This document shows positions 1-10,490 of a stretch of 64,000 nucleotides of DNA, in pieces; within the stretch, counting starts at the first letter, position 1; every line of letters starts with the position of its first letter. Origin of the DNA: Dactylonectria macrodidyma (lineage: Eukaryota; Ascomycota; Sordariomycetes; Hypocreales; Nectriaceae); assembly GCA_020744425.1 (NCBI GenBank), contig JAGMUV010000022.1:930001-994000 (forward strand), given 5' to 3'. The notes beneath the pieces were generated by a model. That model saw only the letters and a program-made list of their open reading frames with translations. It was not told the origin of the DNA and did no database searches. Position numbers and translations under genes: made by a program.

Positions 1-230
1 GTTTGTTGTGTTTTTATTGTGATTTTTATTTTACAAGTTAGCATTTTTGTCACGCAAGCTTGTTTGTCACGCAAGCTTATCGATGGTGCCCGCAATTGCG
101 TCGTAATTCGCTTAGACCACGTGACGACTTATCCCCCGCAAAACCGGGCCCGTGAAATCGTGTGCGCGACGCCTGATAAGTTCTGCTTATCATGCACGTT
201 ATATGCTCCGCGTAATTAAACTTAAACTAG
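1..230. other. AT-rich left flank, no gene
   Basis: No coding region is supported here. The one visible structure is a short tandem duplication near 46-78 in which the unit TTTGTCACGCAAGCTT occurs twice. The sequence shows no similarity to the flank of the second copy of the ~570-bp repeat, so it is outside that repeat. Confidence 0.5.
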
Positions 231-449
231 TCATGCGAATGTGGCCGGACAAGGGTCTCAAGGGGTTGTGGGGACTAGGGATTCAACTCCCTAGACCACA
301 GGGAATTTTTGGGGATTTTCAAGACAGACAAGATCATCAGCTTCAACAGCTGCAGAGGCAGGGAAGCCTCTGAGCTGCCCAATTTGACCCGGACTTTCAT
401 TTTCTAGACCGTATGACTATCAATTTCATCGCGAATTTCATACATTTCA

Positions 450-716
450 TGTCGCATATCAAGCCCCGGCCCCACTAGAGCAGCTGCCGTCGAAATGAGG
501 CAAGGATCACGATCATCGTGAACTTGTTCACGATGAGAGTGAACGACCACAATTAGCGTCAAGCAGCAGGCTGCTGCCTAAACAGCCAACGCTTTCATTT
601 GTGTATAAAAGAGCTGCACGGCTCAGTGCATCTTGTCATTGAGTTCTTGCTCCTTAGATAATTCTCATCAATTGACTGGTGCCAACAATGATCCCTGTGG
701 AGCCAATTGTCTGACA
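450..716 (+). repeat. copia 5' LTR
   Basis: 267 bp, TG...CA, with a TATAAAA box at 604-610 that would drive the genomic transcript. A short inverted repeat (CGTGAAC TTG TTCACG) lies in the upstream part. I see no difference from the 3' LTR. Confidence 0.95.
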
Positions 717-727
717 GTTATGAGCCC
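717..727 (+). other. primer binding site for half tRNA-iMet
   Basis: GTTATGAGCCC immediately follows the 5' LTR. It is complementary to the anticodon arm of initiator tRNA-Met (GGGCTCATAAC), not to a tRNA 3' end. Copia-type elements are known to prime from a cleaved half of tRNA-iMet, so this fits the family. Confidence 0.85.
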
Positions 728-902
728 GGTAGCACTTTAGGCGCTCATCATAGCTGATTCCGACCGTTGTGCAAGGACACTTGCACGACGCCTATCACCA
801 CACATCACATAACGGATCCGAATCCTGCCACAAGCCTCATCTGCTGCCTGCCTGCCTGTCGGCCCCTTCTTTTTTGCTGCCCAATACCAAGCGTTTCCAA
901 AG

Positions 903-3290
903 ATGACAGCCAAGTCCGAAGTTGCGCTCTCCAGACCGTCCGAATGGACTGCCTGGTACGACGATTTCGTCTCAAGGGCTGAGACTTCCAAGATCTTCGA
1001 CTTTGTCGATCCCGATAAGGATGCTCCGATCCTGGAAGAACCAAAGGAACCCATGACCTCTGAAGAAATGCTCGGTCTACTCAACAAGGCTGCCTACGAG
1101 GCTTGGACACACGCAACCCAGCAGAACGCTGCGGTCGCCGGACCAAGACCAGAGCCGGCTACGGACCTGACCGATGGTCACTGGACTCGACTCACTCGCC
1201 TGCAGTCAGAATACAAGGTCAAGCTCGCGACCTTCGCCAACCGGCAGCGTGCCTATGCTGAACTCGCTGTTTGGGTCCGATCAACCGTCGATAAGACCTA
1301 CCTTGGCAACACGACTTCTAAGTCTGACCTTCGCACAATTGTCCGCGACCTGAAGTCAAGTCTTGCACCCTCCGAGGACGAACAGAAGGAGGAAGCGCGC
1401 TTAAGATATCGTCAGGTCCTGGCCCAGACTAAGAGGGTCAAGCCGGAGGACTGGCTCGTGGCTTGGAGTAAAGCCAAGCTAGAAGGCGAAAGGCACAAGA
1501 TCGCTGAACTGGAAGGACAGTCTGCCCTCAATGACTTCCTCACTGCCGTCTCAGCCTTCGATGCAACTTGGGCAAGCCAGCAGAAGGTTCAAATCATGAA
1601 CAGCAAGAAGTTCGGCCTCAAGATGGATGTCACACTACGCGCGCTGGGCGAACTGTTTCACGAACAGGTTCGAAGCACCAGAATGACCAGCAAGCTGACC
1701 GACACCGTGTTTGCCGTCTCTGATGCAGCCCAAAGCCACTGTCCGTGTGGACTGCCGTCGTCCAAACATCGGTGGAAGCCCGTTGATTGCGCCGCAGTGC
1801 AGATCGCAACCAATGGCGAGTCCAAGGATGGAAGACACGTTAAGTCCAGCCGCGTCAAGACCTGCAAGGAAGCTCTGAAGCAAGCCAAGTGGAAGAACCT
1901 TGTCGACACAGTCAAGGGCTCGGCAGCGACCGCCAAGTCGGACCAACCAGAAGACAAGGGGAACCCACGTAAACACGGAGACTTTGCTGGCTTGACCATC
2001 GATGCCAACGGCCTCTCCAGTGGAACCTCCGATTCAGTCTTTGCAGCCCTACGCGAGAAGCATCCTCTTTACAATTCGACGATCTATGACTGTGGAGCAA
2101 CTACTCATATCGTTAATGATAAGAGTCTGCTGACTGACGTCCGCGAAGCTGTGGAAACCGACTATGTTATGATCGGCGAAGGTTCCTTGAAGGTCGAAGC
2201 ACGAGGCATCCGAAGGATGGAAAACGTGCTGGATGGCGAAGACGGAAGAAACACGCGCGCTCTTGTCCTCCTTGACGTTGCGTATGTGCCAAGATTCCAT
2301 ACGAACATCATCAGCGCGAAGAAACTTGCAAGGAAGGGATTATGGCATTGTGGGTTTGATAATACGCTCCGAATGGGCACCTACGACGACAATGATATTC
2401 TCTGTCGTCTCACAGACCAATACGACCTCGATGTAGTCGAATACAAGCCAGTTTCCCGCTCTTACTTCAAGCTTCCACAATCCTTGATCTCCGTATTCAA
2501 CGCCTTCCAAGATGTATTTTCCTCTTTCCAAGCGGACCGCCTCAAGCCGAGACGACAAAGAATGGCGATTTCAAGGGTTCCAGCTCCGCCGCGGATAGAT
2601 TCTTCAAAAATATGGCATCTTCGCTCTTGCCACGCAGGACCACAAGCACTTGAACAACTTGTCTTACAGACCAAGGGAGTCCGGATCAAGGGTCCGACTA
2701 CTGTTCAATGCACGGCCTGCGGCACTGGCAAGGCGACCGAGATTATCTCCCGCAGGGAATCACCAAACCGGTCAAGACAACCGTTTTACCGGATCTTCAT
2801 CGACATCTTCGAGTTCCCTGCGGCATACAATGGACACCGCTACGTTCTGCTTATCACAGACGAATTCAGCGGCATGATGTTCTCCTGGTCCTTGGCTTCA
2901 AAGACGGAAGTCAGCAAGATCATCAAGAACTTTGAGGCCCGAGTCAAGCGACACACGGGTGCATCGATCTGCAAGATCAGAATCGACAACGAAAGGGCCG
3001 TCATTAATCTACCTTTTCAAAGAGACTCCGAGTTTCAGATTTGGGCGACAGAGGTAGGAATGGAGATTGAACTTCCGCCGACGCACACCAAAGAACCGAC
3101 TGGTGGAGCGGAACGACCTGGTGGAATCAATCAGCTACGAATGCGCTGTATGATTGGCCTCCTTCCGCAAGATCTCTGGCCAGAATTCTACCGTGCAGCC
3201 GTTTGGATACATAATATCCTTCCCAGCCGCAGGAACGAGTGGATGTCACCCAAGGAGAAGATGGACCGTTGGTTTCACCAGCACTTTTGA
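903..3290 (+). CDS. copia gag-protease-integrase part, 795 aa, ends at internal TGA
   Basis: First part of the gag-pol polyprotein. Residues 1-300 are a helical gag-like region, followed by an unusual Cys/His cluster (CPCG...H...C) where a CCHC knuckle is expected. The protease motif DCGATTH has its Asp at about residue 396, with Cys in place of the usual Ser or Thr. A pre-integrase HHCC-like zinc region (WHLRSCH...CTAC) follows, then the integrase core with acidic residues at about D634, D695 and E737. The ATG at 903 is the first in frame after the primer site. The frame stops at TGA 3288-3290 inside integrase and continues open afterwards, so the stop looks like a point mutation. Confidence 0.92.
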   Translation: MTAKSEVALSRPSEWTAWYDDFVSRAETSKIFDFVDPDKDAPILEEPKEPMTSEEMLGLLNKAAYEAWTHATQQNAAVAGPRPEPATDLTDGHWTRLTRLQSEYKVKLATFANRQRAYAELAVWVRSTVDKTYLGNTTSKSDLRTIVRDLKSSLAPSEDEQKEEARLRYRQVLAQTKRVKPEDWLVAWSKAKLEGERHKIAELEGQSALNDFLTAVSAFDATWASQQKVQIMNSKKFGLKMDVTLRALGELFHEQVRSTRMTSKLTDTVFAVSDAAQSHCPCGLPSSKHRWKPVDCAAVQIATNGESKDGRHVKSSRVKTCKEALKQAKWKNLVDTVKGSAATAKSDQPEDKGNPRKHGDFAGLTIDANGLSSGTSDSVFAALREKHPLYNSTIYDCGATTHIVNDKSLLTDVREAVETDYVMIGEGSLKVEARGIRRMENVLDGEDGRNTRALVLLDVAYVPRFHTNIISAKKLARKGLWHCGFDNTLRMGTYDDNDILCRLTDQYDLDVVEYKPVSRSYFKLPQSLISVFNAFQDVFSSFQADRLKPRRQRMAISRVPAPPRIDSSKIWHLRSCHAGPQALEQLVLQTKGVRIKGPTTVQCTACGTGKATEIISRRESPNRSRQPFYRIFIDIFEFPAAYNGHRYVLLITDEFSGMMFSWSLASKTEVSKIIKNFEARVKRHTGASICKIRIDNERAVINLPFQRDSEFQIWATEVGMEIELPPTHTKEPTGGAERPGGINQLRMRCMIGLLPQDLWPEFYRAAVWIHNILPSRRNEWMSPKEKMDRWFHQHF

Positions 3291-6083
3291 TGGTATAGAC
3301 CACCAAACGTCGATTTTGATGCAACAAAGGACCTCCGACCAGACTGGCGCGGGATTTATGCGTATGGATGCAAAGCATATCCCTTAAACAGCCGCTATAA
3401 GGCCGGGAAAGACATCAATCAGTTCAAGCTTGGCCCACGAGCACACGTTGGATATCTCGTTGGTTATCATGCTAGCAATATCTATCGTATCTGGGTCCCC
3501 AAGCTCAATCAGGTCATCCTGTCCCGAGACGTACGATTCAATGAAGAGGAATTCTTTGACCCAGAGAAAGAAGAACAGCTCGAGACGGAAGCGGTCGTGG
3601 AATACAGACCAACACCGCAGGCGTTGGAGCCACTTCCTCGGCGAGACTGGGACACGATCTTGGACGAATTTCTCTATGAGTTCGATGACCACATCTTGGA
3701 TTTCAACCCAGACGGTTCGAACTCGGGGGTGGAAGACGCTAGAGGAGCCACTTCAGGTGCTGCAGACAGCACGTCACAGCCTGTACAGCCTCTATCGCAA
3801 AGACTTCTCACACCTCTGGGCGAACCACCAATCCTTCCGACGCCGGACCCAACACCACAGCTGGTCAGTAGGGACGCCTCACCAGCTTTCGGGTCAACCG
3901 GCTCGAACACTTCAACACCAGACCCGCCGTTGCAAACAGACCCGAATTCACCTGCCCAACGGTCCGTGGCTGGTCCAGACAGTGACCTTGACGAATATCA
4001 TGGCCCTCCGATGCAAAGATCAGCTGCCCCATCGCCAGACAGCCGATTCGAAGACATCGAGCCAAGTCATGCCATTCCAAGTTCAACTGAGTCACGCGAT
4101 CTTAGTCCTGAAGGAGTCACCCGGGACACGATCGTAGTTCAACCGCTGAACCCACGCCGGCGACCTTCCCCAGAAGGCAATAGCATGCAACCGGACAAGC
4201 AGCCGTCAGGTGACCAAACAACTCCTGAAGCTCGCGGCAAAACGCGCACACGCCGCAGCCAAAAGGAACTCTACGGTGACCAACCGACTCGCAAGAGTGA
4301 CCGGACACCAAAGCCAAATCGGAAGTATGATGATAACGTGCACAGCGTTTTCACTACCCAGCTTCCAACCGATCAACATCCAGAGGGAAACCTCGCAACA
4401 TTTCATAGCGTCTTTCTCGCCGCAGTCTCCAAGACGGCACGAGATCATCGATTTCACCGGGATGAACTTGTACGACTTCCCAAACGATATCAGGATCTAG
4501 AAGACCACCCAATGGGCCCAGAATTCAAAGCAGCCATAAGAAAGGAATTACACGATCTCCTCCAGCGAGGCACCTGGAGGCTGGTCGAACGCGAAAAAGC
4601 TCGTGGACTACCCCTTCCGCTGAAGTGGGTATTCACCTATAAATTCGATCAAGATGGCTACCTCCAAAGGTGCAAGGCTCGCGTCTGTGTCCGTGGGGAT
4701 CTCCAAGATGACGATGGCGGACTGGAAACTTATGCCGCCACGCTTGCAGCAAAGACCTTCAGGATCATGATGGCAACAGCGGCACGATTCGATCTCGAGA
4801 TTCGACAATTCGACGTTGGGAACGCATTCCTCTACAGCGACCTCAAGAAGGACCAACCCGTCTACGTTCAGCTTCCCAAGGGATATGTGGAACTTGGTTT
4901 CCTGAAGCCAGGGGAAACGTCAACCATGATCGCGGAACTCGACAAGGCCCTCTACGGCCTTCGCGAAGCTCCACTCCTTTGGTATAACGAGATTTCTGAG
5001 GCGCTCAAGGAAGCAGGGATTGATCGCACGGATGAAGAACCCTGCGTCTTTACCAATGGCAAGATCCTAGTTCTTGTCTATGTTGACGATATCCTGATCC
5101 TCAGCACACGGCAAGAGAAGCAGGTGGTAGACAACCTCGTTCAACATCTCCAATGCAAATACAGCCTGCGCGAAGAAGAGTTCAAATGGTATCTTGGCAT
5201 CAGAGTTATTAGGGATCGACCAAATCGGAAGATCTACCTCTGCCAAGACGCTTACGTTGAGAAAATCGCACGAAAATTCAAGCTCTACGACTCAAAACTT
5301 CGAGTGCCATCGATCCCGATCATAACGATCCCTCTTGTCAAATATGACGGACAGGCCACCAAGGAAGAAGTCAAAGCGTATCAAGAACGCGTTGGGTCTT
5401 TGATGTATATCGCAGTTATGACCAGACCGGACATAGCGCGAGCAGCAGCCCAGCTTGCAAGGTTCTTGACGAACCCATCGCCTGAACATCTTGCTGCAGC
5501 CAACCAATGCATTCGTTACCTCTACGCGACGAGATTCCTTGCCATCATCTATGATGGGATGCACGCAGGAGAGGCTCTTGTGATCGCAAGTGATGCGTCA
5601 TTTGCAGATGACATCGAGACCCGACGCTCATCGCAGGGATATGTCATGACACTGTTCAACGGACCGGTCGTATGGAAGGCTGGTCTCCAAGACACAGTCA
5701 CGACTTCGACAACTGAAGCAGAAATCTTGAGCCTAGAAAGAACAGCCAAGGAGAGCTACGCCCTAGACCGCCTTCTCAGGGATATCTCTCTTGATCTTGG
5801 ACCACTTAAGATATACTGCGACAATCTTCAGTCGATCCGACTTGTGGTTGAGGAGAACCAGAGAATTACGACGAAGTTGCGACATGTTGACGTCCAGAAC
5901 ATGTGGCTGAAGCAGGAATTCAAGAAAGGTAGATTTCTGGTGGAATACCTCAAGACTGATCAAATGCCAGCAGACGGCTTGACGAAAGCTCTGTCCAGAT
6001 CTAAGTTTGAGCACTTCCGCTCAATGCTGAATTTGGTCGATATCAAGAGGGAGGTGGGCTTGGGAGACCAAGCTATGCAATAG
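3291..6083 (+). CDS. copia integrase C-terminus, reverse transcriptase and RNase H
   Basis: This region is in the same frame as the upstream gag-integrase part and has no further stop until 6083. It starts with the integrase C-terminal region, then a low-complexity Pro/Ser/Thr linker, then the copia reverse transcriptase with LKWVFTYKFD, the QFDVGNAFLY motif, LYGLREAPLLWY and the catalytic YVDD at 5079-5090. RNase H follows (ASDASFAD, STTEAEILSL, YCDNLQSI). An ATG at 3597 could give an 828-residue product alone, but the RT is normally made as part of the polyprotein. The TGA at 3288 would block this unless read through. Confidence 0.93.
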   Translation, partial: WYRPPNVDFDATKDLRPDWRGIYAYGCKAYPLNSRYKAGKDINQFKLGPRAHVGYLVGYHASNIYRIWVPKLNQVILSRDVRFNEEEFFDPEKEEQLETEAVVEYRPTPQALEPLPRRDWDTILDEFLYEFDDHILDFNPDGSNSGVEDARGATSGAADSTSQPVQPLSQRLLTPLGEPPILPTPDPTPQLVSRDASPAFGSTGSNTSTPDPPLQTDPNSPAQRSVAGPDSDLDEYHGPPMQRSAAPSPDSRFEDIEPSHAIPSSTESRDLSPEGVTRDTIVVQPLNPRRRPSPEGNSMQPDKQPSGDQTTPEARGKTRTRRSQKELYGDQPTRKSDRTPKPNRKYDDNVHSVFTTQLPTDQHPEGNLATFHSVFLAAVSKTARDHRFHRDELVRLPKRYQDLEDHPMGPEFKAAIRKELHDLLQRGTWRLVEREKARGLPLPLKWVFTYKFDQDGYLQRCKARVCVRGDLQDDDGGLETYAATLAAKTFRIMMATAARFDLEIRQFDVGNAFLYSDLKKDQPVYVQLPKGYVELGFLKPGETSTMIAELDKALYGLREAPLLWYNEISEALKEAGIDRTDEEPCVFTNGKILVLVYVDDILILSTRQEKQVVDNLVQHLQCKYSLREEEFKWYLGIRVIRDRPNRKIYLCQDAYVEKIARKFKLYDSKLRVPSIPIITIPLVKYDGQATKEEVKAYQERVGSLMYIAVMTRPDIARAAAQLARFLTNPSPEHLAAANQCIRYLYATRFLAIIYDGMHAGEALVIASDASFADDIETRRSSQGYVMTLFNGPVVWKAGLQDTVTTSTTEAEILSLERTAKESYALDRLLRDISLDLGPLKIYCDNLQSIRLVVEENQRITTKLRHVDVQNMWLKQEFKKGRFLVEYLKTDQMPADGLTKALSRSKFEHFRSMLNLVDIKREVGLGDQAMQ

Positions 6084-6146
6084 GATGATGGTGATTTTAT
6101 GGCTGGTTGTGATAGCTTCTAGCAGCGTCGACTTGATCACTCAACG

Positions 6147-6156
6147 CTGGGGGGTG
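6147..6156 (+). other. polypurine tract
   Basis: A G-rich run (CTGGGGGGTG) lies directly before the 3' LTR, where plus-strand priming occurs in LTR retrotransposons. Confidence 0.8.
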
Positions 6157-6423
6157 TGTCGCATATCAAGCCCCGGCCCCACTAGAGCAGCTGCCGTCGA
6201 AATGAGGCAAGGATCACGATCATCGTGAACTTGTTCACGATGAGAGTGAACGACCACAATTAGCGTCAAGCAGCAGGCTGCTGCCTAAACAGCCAACGCT
6301 TTCATTTGTGTATAAAAGAGCTGCACGGCTCAGTGCATCTTGTCATTGAGTTCTTGCTCCTTAGATAATTCTCATCAATTGACTGGTGCCAACAATGATC
6401 CCTGTGGAGCCAATTGTCTGACA
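6157..6423 (+). repeat. copia 3' LTR
   Basis: 267 bp, TG...CA, apparently identical to the 5' LTR, with the TATA box at 6311-6317. It is followed by the target duplication TTTCA at 6424-6428. Confidence 0.95.
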
Positions 6424-6775
6424 TTTCATCTATCCCTTTCCAATTCCACTGAAAACGCCCTTTTCCTGCGAGCCCGACCCACCCCGTCCTTGGTCTTCCA
6501 CCCAAGCCCGGATCTGCCGCTGCAACATTCATCTTTTCGAGCCTTGCCACAATCCGCAGTGGCGATCCAACCCGATAGAGTGTCTACTTAGACACTTTCC
6601 TAGCTATCTTGAAGAGACCGGCCTGTCATCTTTATCTGTGGTGGTGCTGAAAGCAGCCGCTGCCGACCGCTGCTGGAGGCGGCGAGACGGCGTCAGTCGC
6701 GATTGGCCCCAGAGGCCCCGGAAAGATAGCTAGCCATTTGGGTGTGGTTTCTTCCTCGTCCGCCAAGGTCGTTTC

Positions 6776-7793
6776 ACCAAGCACTAGGGGCAGACTGTAA
6801 GTAGAAGGGCCCATACACGAGGCGTATACCTCGCCTTATAGGAGCCTCAAAGCATGTGTATATTAGTATTTAGAACCGCGATCTACAGAGGTTGGAAGCC
6901 TGTTGTGGATAGAGGTTTAGGAGGAAAAGTGGGAAGTTTGAAAACAGCTGGTCAAACGCCAAATGGCGTTGGCGAAGTGGGGCGTAACGGATAAACATCC
7001 GGAGCGCTTCGGCCGTCGGTCAAACCCCGCTTACCGGGCATGGCTGCCGAGAAATGGCGGCTAAAACCGAGTAGGAAAAGAACCTGAGGATTGATAGACT
7101 GAGAGTTAGACACCACCAGAAAACTGGACTCGGGTGGTTTGGCGACCATGCACATGGGTATAGCTCTGGTCCTGAATGGTGCAAACTTCTAAACAAACTC
7201 GTCGGTAATGATAAGTCGTGTGTCGAGATCGTGTGGTCTGGTTGTCGTCACTAGCTTGAATATTTTAGGAGGTTTGGATGGTCAGTGAGGCTTCGGACCT
7301 CTGGTGAAACGTGCTGCAAATGGCTATGTACTGTTGATAATAGTACCGCCGTCTCAAGTTCCTATGTTACTGCTGAGTGTGAAGCCTATCCCGTGGAAGG
7401 AGAAAGGCCATTTCTCGTGATTGTCGTGGTGTTGTTCTCGGTGCTTGTTTGCTGGAGCTCGCTGGGCTAGGCATGCCACAAAGGAATATGCCTAGACCAA
7501 GAGGCTAGTTCTAACTCTTCTGAGGGACTTTCGAGGTGCTTTGAGGTGTGCTTTCCAAAATTTGATTCGTGCATTTTTTGATGTTTTCTCTGAGGGGGAA
7601 AATTATCTGTGCCAGTGTCAGTGAGTGGCACGTGAGCGAGAGAACGAGTACTACCCCGCGCAAGCTGTTCCCGAATTTTCATTCCACAGCCTAACCTCCA
7701 CGGAAGACACGAAGTGCGGACAGCAAATTGGCTCCAGGGGTTGGACATCTATATCGACTTTCTTATAGCCTGCCGGTCTTATTAAAGCACCGT
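6776..7793. other. intergenic region upstream of the HET gene
   Basis: About 1 kb without a supported gene. Short open stretches on both strands have no recognisable domain. The last 200 bp probably hold the promoter of the HET gene, with AT-rich TATTAAAG at about 7780. Confidence 0.5.
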
Positions 7794-9743
7794 ATGGAGA
7801 CACCAAGTATCAATCTCGACTCGTCTGGCAAGACCAGCCAAAATTGTGGCTTATTTTCGTACAAAAAGCTGAAGAGTCCAAAATCACAAATTCGGCTGCT
7901 TACACTTCATCCATCTAACGAATATGCCCGACCCATCGACTGCAGCATCCAAGATGCAGATATCGACAAGCCGACGCCATACAAGGCACTCTCCTATTGC
8001 TGGGGCAAGGGCGATAAGTCTCACAGCGTGAGCATCGACAAAGCAGCGTTAGACATAACAGAGTCACTCGATTCGGCCATGAGACACATGCGTCACCAGA
8101 ACGAGCCTATCATTGTCTGGATTGACCAGATATGCATCAATCAAAGCGACGATAACGAGAAGAATGACCAGGTGGAGATGATGACACGCATTTACAGCAA
8201 GGCTGAGCAAGTCCTCGTCTGGCTTGGTCCGGCCGACCAAGGCTCAGACGATGCCATGGATCTCTACGCCGAAGTGGGTGACACAATCTGCAAGACAGGC
8301 CTGCAGTACTACTGCAACCGGGACATGTTTTCCCTCGTTGATGCTGCCGTACATCGCAAGGACCCTGGCGACCAATTGTGGCAGAAAGTCAGCGAAGTAC
8401 AGAGTTTGACCAGGGAGCTGTTACTACCTTGCCTTCAGGCTATGGTGGACTGGGACAGGCGCTACTGGTTCACACGCGTGTGGGTGGTGCAAGAGTTCTG
8501 CGTCGGCGTCGACCCCTGGTTCATCTGCGGGCACAAGAGAATACCTGTGGACTACGTCAAAACTACCCGTCTGTTTCTAGGCATCGGCGAGACGCCTGAG
8601 TTCCTTGCCGCGGTGCGCAAACTCGGGGAGGACAAACTTCCGCTCCTGCAGGCCCTTAACAACCAGGACCCGACGCCTGCTTTCTTCAGCGCCCGGACGT
8701 GGAGGCAGAAGTATGATCGTGGTGAAAGTCCTGGTGATACGTTACTCGAGTTGCTGCGCAAGACCTACGTTAGTCGTGGCGCGAATGCGACTGAGAAGAA
8801 GGACCGTATCTTCAGCCTCCTCGGCATATCTAACGATGCTGATCGCTTGGGCATCCACATTGACTACAAAAGAACAGAGGCACAGGTTCTAACTGATGCT
8901 GCCAAGGTTATGATCGAGAAAGGCAACCTGGCGGTCCTATCATATGTTCAGTTCCCAAGAGACGTCGGTGGCCTACCGTCCTGGGCCCCCGATTGGCGCT
9001 CGAATCTTCGCCCGTCGTTTTACCCGTACCAGGAAGTCAGCCTCGAGGACGAGCATTACTTCAAGCCATCAGGGGACCGCTCTCCGGCCGTTTTGCCGGG
9101 CTTTGATAACACCGCTATCGGCCTAGGAGGTTTCGTTGTCGACACCGTTGAGGACGTTGGTAGCATTTGGAAAGACGACAGCAGCGCTAAAGATCCCCTT
9201 CGACACCAGAGCTTTCTTTGCCAGATCCGCTTCCTTTGCCGTCTTTCGGCCGCGAAAAACCAACCTATCTACGCGTCTAGGCAGCGGCGAGATGAGGCAG
9301 AATGGCGTGTTCCCATCGCCGACATCTGGGAGGCTAATGAGCCAGGCTCTGGCGCACGGCAACGAGCGACAGGACGAGCTATGAAGGCCCTCGCCGAATT
9401 TCGCCATCAACTAGCTTGGTTTGAGTGCGTCGGCCTGGTAAGGTCGGCAGTTGCACCAGATAACCGAGAGCCGTCCATGTATCGACTGAGCATGTCTAAG
9501 ATGAGTGGAATGCGTCCTTTTGTCACGTATTGGGGCTATGTCGGTATAGGCTCACCTGGCATGTGTCCCGGAGACGTCTTAGTCATTCTATTTGGGGCAC
9601 GAGTGTGTTCCATCCTACGACCTACAGGAATGGGTGCGAACATGGCGAAGCGGTATGTCTATATCGGCGAGGCTTACTGTGACGGCGTCATGGACGGAGA
9701 GCTCCTCGGCCGGAGGTGGGAGGAGGTATTCTACTTGGTATAG
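7794..9743 (+). CDS. HET-domain heterokaryon-incompatibility protein, 649 aa
   Basis: Intronless gene for a HET-domain (PF06985) protein. HET proteins act in non-self recognition and can trigger incompatibility cell death after fusion of unlike hyphae. Visible HET signatures are YKALSYCWG near residue 60, IVWIDQICINQ near 105, and RYWFTRVWVVQEF near 225. The C-terminal half has no domain I recognise, which is usual for the family. I chose ATG 7794 because the open frame before it has no ATG. The gene sits beside a TPR-CHAT relic and an NLR gene, a typical neighbourhood for such genes. There are no internal stops, so it appears intact. Confidence 0.93.
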   Translation: METPSINLDSSGKTSQNCGLFSYKKLKSPKSQIRLLTLHPSNEYARPIDCSIQDADIDKPTPYKALSYCWGKGDKSHSVSIDKAALDITESLDSAMRHMRHQNEPIIVWIDQICINQSDDNEKNDQVEMMTRIYSKAEQVLVWLGPADQGSDDAMDLYAEVGDTICKTGLQYYCNRDMFSLVDAAVHRKDPGDQLWQKVSEVQSLTRELLLPCLQAMVDWDRRYWFTRVWVVQEFCVGVDPWFICGHKRIPVDYVKTTRLFLGIGETPEFLAAVRKLGEDKLPLLQALNNQDPTPAFFSARTWRQKYDRGESPGDTLLELLRKTYVSRGANATEKKDRIFSLLGISNDADRLGIHIDYKRTEAQVLTDAAKVMIEKGNLAVLSYVQFPRDVGGLPSWAPDWRSNLRPSFYPYQEVSLEDEHYFKPSGDRSPAVLPGFDNTAIGLGGFVVDTVEDVGSIWKDDSSAKDPLRHQSFLCQIRFLCRLSAAKNQPIYASRQRRDEAEWRVPIADIWEANEPGSGARQRATGRAMKALAEFRHQLAWFECVGLVRSAVAPDNREPSMYRLSMSKMSGMRPFVTYWGYVGIGSPGMCPGDVLVILFGARVCSILRPTGMGANMAKRYVYIGEAYCDGVMDGELLGRRWEEVFYLV

Positions 9744-10490
9744 CTTGAAATAGGGGTTGCTGAAATTCTCCTTTCTTAGGGTTTTATGCTTTCAACTTCT
9801 TTCTCTAGCCACCGCATTAGTTATATCTCGTGCTTTGATGTTTTTGTACTGCTTTACAATTTTGTCGATAAACTCCTTTCAAATTTACACATTATAAAGT
9901 TGCTAGCACTCAGAGAGATTGGCAGGCTCTTAAGGGCAAATTAATAATGTCATCCTAATTTGCCTGCTTGTCAGAGATAAGCCATCGTTTCTAACCGCAA
10001 TTTCCAAATGGAAAAGAAGAAGTGATTGAGGAAATGGCCGCACACGCTTGTCCTTGGCTCTGTGGCCATCAACGCGTCACTTGGACGTAAGGATCCAATT
10101 GTTCATCGGGAAATCAAGTCTCCCTGCAGCATGGAAGGGCATAGAGCTCGCCAGACCGGATCCGATCCACCATACCCGGTGAAGGCCTTGGCTTTGTTGT
10201 TTTTATGTAGCGGAGATCTTGCTAAGAATAATTATGCTTAACGCAGACATCCCAGAGCTAAAAAAGGTATTCTAAAAACTTGTCGTTTTTACTTCTCTAT
10301 ATAAACTTCTTTTTTAATATCTAATTTTTACTTAGCTAAGCCTTAGCATCAGATGTTAATAGCTTAAAAAGCGTAATTATTATAAGTATATAGTTAGAAA
10401 TAAGAATAGTATTACTATAGAAGTTGGTAATATTAATGGTGATAATACTACCTTTAGTAGCACATTCCTATATCTTAATAATAGTTTATT
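9744..10490. other. AT-rich intergenic sequence
   Basis: No gene is supported. The stretch 10260-10550 is strongly AT-rich with many TAG/TAA triplets in all frames, as expected of RIP-mutated repeat sequence, but I recognise no element ends. Confidence 0.5.

Larger units (their letters stand above)
450..6423 (+). mobile_element. Ty1/copia LTR retrotransposon (5974 bp)
   Basis: The element has two 267-bp LTRs that look identical, starting TG and ending CA, flanked by a perfect 5-bp target duplication TTTCA (445-449 and 6424-6428). Between them are a primer binding site, one long gag-pol frame in the copia order protease-integrase-RT-RNase H, and a polypurine tract before the 3' LTR. Identical LTRs imply recent insertion. 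A single in-frame TGA at 3288-3290 is the only break seen. The element sits inside copy 1 of the ~570-bp repeat. Confidence 0.96.
231..6775 (+). mobile_element. ~570-bp non-autonomous repeat, copy 1, split by a copia element
   Basis: The segments 231-449 and 6424-6775 match, in order, the reverse complement of the uninterrupted element at 60593-61166. Subtracting the copia insertion and its target duplication leaves about 566 bp, close to the 574 bp of copy 2. Shared landmarks are a box-B-like stretch near 285-300, a small palindrome at about 6577-6596 (AGTGTCTACTTAGACACT), and the end GGTCGTTTC. The ends form only an imperfect inverted repeat. No coding capacity is seen. Copy 1 has no clear target duplication. 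Confidence 0.75.

Noticed and set aside
231..449. tRNA-derived SINE head (box-B-like GGATTCAACTCCC)
   Set aside because: The second copy has an exact 5-bp target duplication and no A-rich or simple-repeat tail, which does not fit LINE-driven SINE insertion.
3288..3290. TGA as a selenocysteine codon
   Set aside because: Most fungi lack the selenocysteine machinery, and the position is inside an integrase domain with no expected Sec.
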